NCBI GenBank assembly: GCA_964555625.1
Contig: CAZKTE010000067.1
Span: 1 to 7,158, forward strand
Direction: 5' to 3'
DNA length: 7,158 nucleotides
Source: CAZJKE01 sp964555625
GTDB taxonomy: Bacteria > Planctomycetota > Phycisphaerae > Phycisphaerales > SM1A02
Shown here: in pieces, positions 1 to 5,242 of the stretch
Position numbering within the stretch: the stretch's first letter is position 1
Layout: each line of letters opens with the position of its first letter
Notes under the pieces: model-generated
Database searches by the model: none
The model's input: the letters and a program-made list of their open reading frames with translations, nothing else
What the model was told of the DNA's origin: nothing
Translations under genes and position numbers: made by a program

Positions 1-77
1 TGCTCGAGCAGGTCACATTGACCGATATGCCCGCCGAGGAGTGGGCGCAGCGCAAGGGCGACGCCCAAGCCCATTAG
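1..77 (+). CDS. C-terminal end of an unidentified protein (partial)
   Basis: Frame 3 is open from position 3 and ends at the TAG at 75-77. It encodes 24 residues beginning LEQVTLTDMPAEEW and ending GDAQAH. Almost every codon ends in G or C, as in the genes around it, which favours real coding over chance. The stop overlaps the TAA of the convergent CRTAC1 gene (74-76), so the two genes share four bases. The same tail-to-tail arrangement occurs at 4453-4456, which supports a true gene end here. The tail is charged, hydrophilic and alanine-rich, with no motif I recognise, so no function is offered. The rest of the gene lies outside the window to the left. Confidence 0.45.
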   Translation, partial: LEQVTLTDMPAEEWAQRKGDAQAH

Positions 78-1735
78 GGCGCGATGACGTGAACCCGGCC
101 CGCCGCCAAGGGACCGACCGTCCGCGTGTCGCCGCTAGGCCAGCGTACGACGACCGACGCGATCGTCTCTGCATCGCCAAGACCAACATGGATCCGGGGG
201 TCATGTGCCGATGCGTATCCACGCGACGTACGGACCACCCGACGCGGCCGCGTGCCGTCGGACAGTTCTAGGGTCACCACCGCGCCGATCGCCGGCGCAC
301 CGGACCCCGTGCGTACATCCAGCATGACCCAGTTTCCACGGTCGGGCACGATGTTGCGAAGCAGGGAGACGGAAGCGTCCTTGTTGACCACGATCAGGTC
401 CACCCCGCCATCGCCGTCGATGTCCCCCGATGCCACCCCGTGGGCGGCCGCGATCAGCGACGCAGCAGTGCCACCGCGGGGCGTCACCGCGATGAAACGA
501 CCATCTTCTCCCTGACGGTAGAGCTGGTCAGGCTCGGCGAGCGGATCCGTCGCGCTGAATAGATCTGGCTGCCATCGAACGCGGCCGGTGGCCACGAAGA
601 GATCGTCGAGGCCGTCGTTGTCAAAGTCCGCCAGCGCCATACCCCACCCGGTGTACGGACGTGACGGCGCGGCGATGCCCCAGCGTGCGGCCCCGTCGAC
701 GAAGACGCCCCCGTCGTTGATGAAGAGTGAGTCAGTCTCTCCGAAGAGGTTCGTGACCAGCACGTCAAGATCGCCATCGCGATCGACGTCGCGCAGGTCG
801 GCACCCATTCCCGCCTTTTCCTTGCCCGAGTCATCCACCGCGCATCCAAGCTGCATCCCCCGCTCGATGAACAATCCGTCGCCTTGGTTGATCCAGAGGC
901 GATCGGGCATGCCGTCGTTTGCCACGAAGATGTCCGGCAGATCGTCGCCGCTCACGTCCGCGATCGCCACACCCAAACCGGTGCCCCGCACGGCCGCCAT
1001 GCCACTCTCGATCGACGCATCGCGAAACGTGCCGTCCCCCTCGTTGAGGTAGAGCATGTCCGCCATAGGCGCGTCGTAGACCTCTGGGTTGCAGTAGTCG
1101 CGCCGCGACTGGTTGTCGAAACACACTCGCTCCGTCTGCGTGGTCCAGTCCAGATAGCTGGTGACGAAGAGATCAAGGTCCCCGTCCCCATCCACGTCGG
1201 CAAACGCACTACACGCAGAGAATCCCGGGCCCTCCACGGCGGCGGCCTCGGTCACGTCCAGGAACCGGCCGCCACCCTCGTTGCGCAGCAGCGTGTTTCG
1301 GCCGAGATTCGTCACGTAGAGGTCGATGTCACCATCGCCGTCGAAGTCGCCGGTTGCCACCCCGATGCCGTAGCCGCCGTCACCGGCCCCGCTTCCGGCC
1401 GTGCGGTCCACGAATCGCCCCTGTCCGGTGTTCTCAAGGAGTCGGTTGACGTGGGAATCACCCGGGGCGTCGTCGAGGCTGCCCCCCTGCACCAGGTAGA
1501 GGTCTAGGTCGCCGTCGTCGTCGTAGTCCAGCAACGCTGTGCCTCCGCCCATCGTCTCAACGATGTAGTAGTTGCCGCTAGCCCCGCTGGCATATCGAAA
1601 CTCCACACCACGATCGGCCGACTCCTCCACGAACCACCCCTGCGCCGCACGCTCGACGGGCCCAGAATGATCGGCCGGATCCGCGCAGGCCAGCGGGAGC
1701 AGGGCCACGGTACACCAAGCCACTCTTCCCCTCAC
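74..1735 (-). CDS. CRTAC1 family protein: FG-GAP/VCBS repeats plus ASPIC/UnbV domain, exported
   Basis: This 553-residue protein is probably exported. A short hydrophobic leader (about residues 5-16) ends in LLPLAC, so C17 could be lipidated, but the lipobox is imperfect (Pro at -3). Seven FG-GAP/VCBS-type segments follow at about 69-85, 129-143, 179-193, 259-274, 315-329, 369-383 and 437-451. Most carry a calcium-loop pattern such as DFDGDGDIDLY; the fourth (DVSGDDLPD) is degenerate. Seven such units fit a seven-bladed integrin-like beta-propeller. Between units 3 and 4 is a C205...YCNP motif typical of the family. Residues 469-540 form an ASPIC/UnbV domain with AIGAVV, GLGDAE and VVRWPSGD signatures. 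The length is normal for the family. The start is GTG at 1735, overlapping the stop of the TPR gene as GTGA, so translation is likely coupled. No clear Shine-Dalgarno is seen. Family members are mostly uncharacterised; extracellular binding or adhesion is inferred only from the fold. Confidence 0.9.
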   Translation of the reverse strand: MRGRVAWCTVALLPLACADPADHSGPVERAAQGWFVEESADRGVEFRYASGASGNYYIVETMGGGTALLDYDDDGDLDLYLVQGGSLDDAPGDSHVNRLLENTGQGRFVDRTAGSGAGDGGYGIGVATGDFDGDGDIDLYVTNLGRNTLLRNEGGGRFLDVTEAAAVEGPGFSACSAFADVDGDGDLDLFVTSYLDWTTQTERVCFDNQSRRDYCNPEVYDAPMADMLYLNEGDGTFRDASIESGMAAVRGTGLGVAIADVSGDDLPDIFVANDGMPDRLWINQGDGLFIERGMQLGCAVDDSGKEKAGMGADLRDVDRDGDLDVLVTNLFGETDSLFINDGGVFVDGAARWGIAAPSRPYTGWGMALADFDNDGLDDLFVATGRVRWQPDLFSATDPLAEPDQLYRQGEDGRFIAVTPRGGTAASLIAAAHGVASGDIDGDGGVDLIVVNKDASVSLLRNIVPDRGNWVMLDVRTGSGAPAIGAVVTLELSDGTRPRRVVRTSRGYASAHDPRIHVGLGDAETIASVVVRWPSGDTRTVGPLAAGRVHVIAP

Positions 1736-3108
1736 GGCTCGGACACCGAGGTCAACTCATCAAGCAACACCGTGGCAGCCTCATGACCGGGGTGCACGTC
1801 AAGCAGTTCACGCAGCGTCGCACGCGCCTGGTCCTCTTCACCAGCGGAGACTTGCACGCCCGCGAGGTCCAGCATCGCATCCTCGTCCCCGGGCTGGATG
1901 CGGATCGCGTGGGAGAACGCATCCATCGCGGCGGCCCACCGCCGCGCAGCAGCATGCAGCGCTCCGGCACGCTTGTAGAGCGCGGCGGCTTGCCCGGCGC
2001 GATCGAGCAGCAGCGCAACCGTTGCCGCTGACTCCAGCAGCGCAGGGTCATCGGGCGCATGCTCGATTGCACGCTGGGCGTATCCCAGCGATCGTGCAAG
2101 CCAGGCATCGCGATCCTCGCCCCTCGCAGACGCTGCGCAGAGCATGGCGTACTGCTTGAAGTAGTTCACCGACCCCGTGGTACCGCCCTCAATTCGCGCC
2201 ATCTCGGACAGCGCAGCGGGCACGTCACCCGTGGAGTGCAGTGCGAAGGCCAGCGCCGCAACCAAGTCTGGGTTCTCACTGTCTGCTTCCACGGCCCGCC
2301 GCAGCATTGGCAGCGCCACTGCAGGACCGCGCAGCCGCAGCATGTCCATCGCGTTTCGCGCAATCATGCGTTTGCCGGTGGCCAACAGCGCAATCTCGTT
2401 GAGCCAGGGATCCGGCCAGCGCTCAGGCAACGGACCTGCCAGGGCAAGCGATTCCTCCATGTCCGCCGCGCGGCCAAGCCGACGGTAGACCTGCGCAGCA
2501 ACGTGGTGCATCCAAGGTGGTACCTGCTCGCCTGCCAGGTGGGGCTCTATGACGTCCAGTGCGCCCTGCGCGTCACCGAGTTGCAGCAGCACCTGCGCCC
2601 GCGTCACGACTGCCCCCGCGTGCCTCGGGTTTCGTTCGATGGCGCGATCCACTGCAATCCGGGCCTCCTCGAGCTCGCCGCGTTCAAGGCGCCAGCGAGC
2701 AAGTCGCAGCCAGCCTGGTCCGTAGTTGGCCTGCGCATCGAGCACGACCTGGAGATCGGCCAGCGCGCCGTCGGCCTGCTCCAGCCGCCATCTGGTGACC
2801 GCCTGCCGGTACCTCAGGTGCTGAAGATCCGGGTCAAGCGAGAGCGCAACTTCCGATGCCGAGACGGACGCCTCGTAGTACGCGTTTGCCAAGAGCGCCG
2901 AGGCATGGCGAGCCCAAGTCGCCGCATCCGTCGGGGCGGCCCGTACCGCCGCAGCCGTGCGGCGCAGCAGATCCCCGATCAGCGGATCCACGCTGGCAAG
3001 GTCCGCCGGAAGCGGGATCGTTGCGGTCGCCGCAGAGGGCGTCGGCCGCTTGCAGCCGCCGCCTGCCAGCGTCACCACTAGGGCCAACGTGATCACCCAT
3101 CGCATCAT
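1732..3108 (-). CDS. TPR repeat protein, probable lipoprotein
   Basis: The product is 458 residues from the ATG at 3108, or 457 from the adjacent ATG at 3105. The N-terminus MMRWVITLALVVTLAGGGC is a short signal sequence with a lipobox-like end at C19 (Gly at -3 is not canonical), so export with lipid anchoring is likely. The rest is almost entirely helical repeat. TPR-type units with the W/L-G/A-A-P spacing are visible at about 62-95, 96-130, 131-163, 165-197, 280-305, 335-366, 369-408 and 410-442; ALYKRAGALHAAARRW and AFSHAIRIQPGDEDA are good examples. TPRs are protein-binding scaffolds, and nothing enzymatic is visible. The same frame stays open upstream to 3453, but that extension runs antisense through greA and lacks a signal peptide, so the start at 3108 is preferred. 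The best upstream purine run is G-rich and about 15 bases away, a poor Shine-Dalgarno. It is the first gene of the pair with the CRTAC1 gene, and the obvious candidate partner for its TPR surface is that neighbour. Confidence 0.85.
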   Translation of the reverse strand: MMRWVITLALVVTLAGGGCKRPTPSAATATIPLPADLASVDPLIGDLLRRTAAAVRAAPTDAATWARHASALLANAYYEASVSASEVALSLDPDLQHLRYRQAVTRWRLEQADGALADLQVVLDAQANYGPGWLRLARWRLERGELEEARIAVDRAIERNPRHAGAVVTRAQVLLQLGDAQGALDVIEPHLAGEQVPPWMHHVAAQVYRRLGRAADMEESLALAGPLPERWPDPWLNEIALLATGKRMIARNAMDMLRLRGPAVALPMLRRAVEADSENPDLVAALAFALHSTGDVPAALSEMARIEGGTTGSVNYFKQYAMLCAASARGEDRDAWLARSLGYAQRAIEHAPDDPALLESAATVALLLDRAGQAAALYKRAGALHAAARRWAAAMDAFSHAIRIQPGDEDAMLDLAGVQVSAGEEDQARATLRELLDVHPGHEAATVLLDELTSVSEP

Positions 3109-3186
3109 CTGATCGTAGTCGATCCCCCCCCTGCCCGGTTCAGGGTCTTGATCATCTGGCCTGATGACGAGACCATGTCCTGCGCC
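3109..3186. promoter_or_regulatory. Divergent intergenic region between the TPR/CRTAC1 operon and greA
   Basis: These 78 bases must hold the promoters for both divergent units unless those lie inside the genes. I see no convincing -35/-10 pair on either strand. What is visible: a run of eight C at 3124-3131; the octamer ATCATCTG at 3104-3111, repeated at 3151-3158; and a short inverted repeat, TCATC (3152-3156) with GATGA (3163-3167). The repeats could be operator half-sites but are short enough to arise by chance. The region also contains the alternative greA start ATG at 3175. Confidence 0.3.
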
Positions 3187-3654
3187 ATGGACTATCTGAC
3201 CGCGGACGACCACAAGCGACTGACCGATGAGCTCGAGTCCCTCAAGGGCAAGCGGGTCGAACTCTCCGATCGCATCGGCCGTGCGCGCGAACTCGGTGAC
3301 CTCAAAGAGAACGCCGACTACCACGCTGCCAAGGACGACCAGGGTCACAATGAGCGCAAGATCCGGGACCTCGAGGAGCGGCTCGCCTTCTCCACCGTCA
3401 CCGACGACGAGCACGTACCGGAAGACGTGGTCTTCTTCGGCGCCACGGTGCAACTGCGCAACATCGACACGGGCAAGGAGGATGCCTACCGCCTCGTCGG
3501 CGACATGAGCGGCAGCTTCGACCTCGACTACATGGAGGTAACGCCCAACTCCGCGATGGGCATGGCACTGCTCAAGGCCCGCATCGGCGAGACGATCGGC
3601 GTAGATCTGCCCGCCGGTCGTACCCGCTTCGAGGTCCTACGGATCCTCGAGTAG
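3187..3654 (+). CDS. greA: Transcription elongation factor GreA
   Basis: GreA binds the secondary channel of RNA polymerase and stimulates the polymerase to cleave the 3' end of backtracked RNA, rescuing stalled complexes. From the ATG at 3187 the product has 155 residues, close to the roughly 158 of E. coli GreA. The N-terminal coiled-coil hairpin covers about residues 1-75. Its tip carries the family signature GDLKENADYHAAKDDQG, with D38 and E41 matching the acidic pair (D41/E44 in E. coli) that holds the catalytic magnesium. The C-terminal FKBP-like domain follows, with FFGATVQL, YRLVGD, an S/P-type loop at VTPNSAMGMALL, GETIGVDLPAG and the closing FEVLRILE. An ATG at 3175 would add four residues (MSCA), and a TTG at 3148 adds thirteen. 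Neither has a clear Shine-Dalgarno, so the start is uncertain by a few codons. It probably heads an operon with the glycosyltransferase 13 bases downstream. Nothing suggests loss of function. Confidence 0.95.
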   Translation: MDYLTADDHKRLTDELESLKGKRVELSDRIGRARELGDLKENADYHAAKDDQGHNERKIRDLEERLAFSTVTDDEHVPEDVVFFGATVQLRNIDTGKEDAYRLVGDMSGSFDLDYMEVTPNSAMGMALLKARIGETIGVDLPAGRTRFEVLRILE

Positions 3655-3667
3655 CGAACGTGCGCAC

Positions 3668-4456
3668 ATGTCCACTCCACTGACGCAACTCGTAGTCGCC
3701 GTTCCGACGCTCAACAACATGCGCACGATCGAGCGCACGATCCAGAGCGTGCAGGGCCTTGCTGGCCGCGTGGTGGTCATGGACAGCGGCAGCGATGACG
3801 GCACCGACACCTGGTGCGAGGAGCAGGGCTGCGAGGTCCTGCGCCGGGACTGGAGCGGCATGGTTGACCAGCGCCGCGCACTGCACGAAGCCTGCGGCGA
3901 TGCCGCGTGGATCCTGCACCTCGACAGCGACGAGTCACTGGACGAGGAACTCCAGGGCTCGATCCGAGAGGTCGTCACAAGCGACGAACAGAAGATCGAC
4001 GGGTGGTCCTTCAACCGCAAGCTCTGGTTCGCCGGGGGGTGGCTGCACCACGTCTGCCAGCCGGAGTGGCGCCTGCGGCTGGTACGCGGAGACCGTGCGA
4101 CGATTGGAGGCGCCGGCGTGGATGGCGCCGGCGGGCATGATCGCCTGGAGGTACCAGGAAGCGTGGCCAGGCTCGCCGGGACCTGTCGACACGACTCCTG
4201 GGAGAACCTCGAGGACCTGATCAATCGCGCCAACGCCTACGGACGGCGGGCGGCCCAAAGTGGGCAGCGAGGAGGCTCCCTCGTCCGCATGGTGGGCAGC
4301 CCCATCGCCGTGATGATCAAGCAACTGGTGCTGCGTGGAGGCGTGATGGATGGACGCCGTGGCCTCCTGGTGGCCAGTGGCCTCGCGGCCACCACCTTCG
4401 TCAAGCACTTTCACATCTTCGCTGCGCGCGTCGAGCGAAGTAGGCACGTGGGCTAA
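3668..4456 (+). CDS. Family 2 glycosyltransferase, WaaE/KdtX-like
   Basis: This 262-residue GT-A fold enzyme should transfer a sugar from a nucleotide-sugar donor, acting on the cytoplasmic face of the membrane. The GT2 landmarks are in order: strand 1 with VVAVPTLNN (9-17), VVVMDSGSDDGTDTW (35-49) for nucleotide binding, and ILHLDSDESL (82-91) with the metal-binding DSD at 86-88. The second half matches the WaaE/KdtX subgroup (LPS inner-core beta-1,4-glucosyltransferase in enterobacteria): EWRLRLVRGD (133-142), a conserved-type H157, the HDSWENLEDLINRANAYG block (175-192) and an amphipathic DGRRGLLVA tail (228-236). An LPS or other surface glycan role is inferred, and the exact sugar and acceptor cannot be read from sequence. 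It starts 13 bases after greA and is probably co-transcribed, though no Shine-Dalgarno is evident. Its TAA overlaps the stop of the convergent MscS gene. A small in-frame tandem duplication lies at 4109-4138. Confidence 0.88.
   Translation: MSTPLTQLVVAVPTLNNMRTIERTIQSVQGLAGRVVVMDSGSDDGTDTWCEEQGCEVLRRDWSGMVDQRRALHEACGDAAWILHLDSDESLDEELQGSIREVVTSDEQKIDGWSFNRKLWFAGGWLHHVCQPEWRLRLVRGDRATIGGAGVDGAGGHDRLEVPGSVARLAGTCRHDSWENLEDLINRANAYGRRAAQSGQRGGSLVRMVGSPIAVMIKQLVLRGGVMDGRRGLLVASGLAATTFVKHFHIFAARVERSRHVG
4109..4138 (+). repeat. 15-base in-frame tandem duplication inside the glycosyltransferase gene
   Basis: Two adjacent 15-base units (4109-4123 and 4124-4138) match at 13 of 15 positions. Both begin GGCGCCGGCG and end AT. 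They encode GAGVD followed by GAGGH (residues 148-157). The reading frame is kept. The second copy supplies H157, which sits where the family has a conserved histidine, so the first copy looks like the added one. Confidence 0.6.
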
Positions 4457-5160
4457 CTGGACGAGTCGTCGTCGAGTTGCCGGACGGGTACGCCCAGGAA
4501 CAGGGCATTGGGGACGATGACGTCGTGGCCGTCGTCGTCACGGACGTTGGTGTAGTAGAGGCCGATGCGGTCGACCGTGCCCTCGATGTTCTTGCCGACC
4601 AGCTCAATGCGCTGCCCGATGGCAAACGGTCGCGTCAGGATGACCACGAGCCCACCGAAGACGTTGGTGATGAGGTCCTTGGCCGCGATGCCCACGGCCA
4701 CGCCACTGACGCCGCCGACGGTCAGGATCGCCGCCGTGTTGACGCCCAGGCTCTGGAGCACGACTAGGCCGCAGACCGCCCAAGTCGCGACCACGACGAT
4801 GTTGCCCAGGGCGTGGACGGCCGTCACGTCGACGCCGTGCTCGACAAGCGACCGCTCCACGGCCCGCACGCAGCGCTGCACGAACCAGCCCATCGATGCG
4901 GCGATTACGACGACGCGGATCACGACCAGCATGGTCGCTGCCCAGGAGAAAGCCTCGCCACCCGGGCTCGTCACCAGCATCTCCAGCGCGAGCGTCGCGG
5001 CCACGCCCCAGATAGCGAGCATCAGTGGCCGCCGCGACGCCAACGCAACGGCCGCCATCAGCGGCCGATCCCCGGCGAGGGCTGATCGTTGGAACCACAC
5101 GCGGCACGATTCCACCATCGTCGTGACCACCAGGGCCACGACCAGAACCGTGGCCGCCAT
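4453..5160 (-). CDS. Small MscS-family mechanosensitive channel, C-terminal domain missing
   Basis: MscS-type channels open under membrane tension and release solutes during osmotic downshock. From the ATG at 5160 the product has 235 residues. Hydrophobic helices lie at about 1-18, 33-60, 70-92 and 115-138. They are followed by the Gly/Ala-rich pore helix (about 141-175; AILTVGGVSGVAVGIAAKD, with a kink at NVFGG), RPFAIGQRIEL (177-187) of the beta domain, GTVDRIGL and DVIVPNALFLG (IPN-type motif near 217-218). The protein stops about 17 residues later at QLDDDSSS. The alpha/beta domain of roughly 100 residues that closes the cytoplasmic cage in E. coli MscS is absent. The start at 5160 is chosen for an AAGGGAG Shine-Dalgarno (5168-5174) seven bases upstream and because helix 1 begins there. 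An ATG at 5190 would give 245 residues, and a further in-frame start at 5259 would overlap cstA. The TAG (4453-4455) overlaps the glycosyltransferase TAA. Confidence 0.85.
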   Translation of the reverse strand: MAATVLVVALVVTTMVESCRVWFQRSALAGDRPLMAAVALASRRPLMLAIWGVAATLALEMLVTSPGGEAFSWAATMLVVIRVVVIAASMGWFVQRCVRAVERSLVEHGVDVTAVHALGNIVVVATWAVCGLVVLQSLGVNTAAILTVGGVSGVAVGIAAKDLITNVFGGLVVILTRPFAIGQRIELVGKNIEGTVDRIGLYYTNVRDDDGHDVIVPNALFLGVPVRQLDDDSSS

Positions 5161-5242
5161 CCCGAAGCTCCCTTGCAGTGCCGGAGGCATAGCGACACGA
5201 TAGCACCCCGCTACACTCGCCGCCGGAGCCCAGGAACCCTCC
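5161..5242. promoter_or_regulatory. Divergent mscS-like/cstA intergenic region
   Basis: These 82 bases separate the two divergent start codons. On the minus strand an extended -10-like TGCTATCGT (5205-5197) would start transcription near 5190, giving a leader of about 30 bases that contains the Shine-Dalgarno at 5168-5174. No -35 is evident. On the plus strand TACACT at 5212-5217 is a possible -10 for cstA, about 20 bases before the Shine-Dalgarno, again without a good -35. The promoter calls are weak. No catabolite-activator-like palindrome or riboswitch-sized leader is present before cstA. Confidence 0.3.
5232..5236 (+). promoter_or_regulatory. Ribosome binding site of cstA
   Basis: The sequence AGGAA lies six bases upstream of the ATG at 5243. 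It fixes the cstA start and is one of only two clear Shine-Dalgarno sites in the window; the other precedes the mscS-like gene. Confidence 0.6.

Noticed and set aside
884..1507. Plus-strand open frame of 207 codons opposite the CRTAC1 gene
   Set aside because: Its Val/His-rich pattern mirrors the repeated Asp/Gly codons of the FG-GAP repeats, so it is a shadow.
2059..3081. Long plus-strand open frame (340 codons) opposite the TPR gene
   Set aside because: It is composed of Arg/His/Gln-rich sequence with no domain, as expected for the antisense of a GC-rich gene. The TPR gene on the other strand has clear repeats and a signal peptide.
3109..3453. Upstream extension of the TPR reading frame, adding 115 residues on the minus strand
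   Set aside because: It runs antisense through most of greA, places the clear signal peptide MMRWVITLALVV in the middle of the protein, and has no family resemblance.
3935..4452. Possible frameshifted continuation of the MscS C-terminal domain on the minus strand
   Set aside because: None of the minus-strand frames there resembles an MscS alpha/beta domain, while the plus strand encodes a well-formed glycosyltransferase end.
5191..5242. Riboswitch or attenuator ahead of cstA
   Set aside because: Too little space remains between the promoter candidate and the start codon, and no stable structure or leader peptide is visible.
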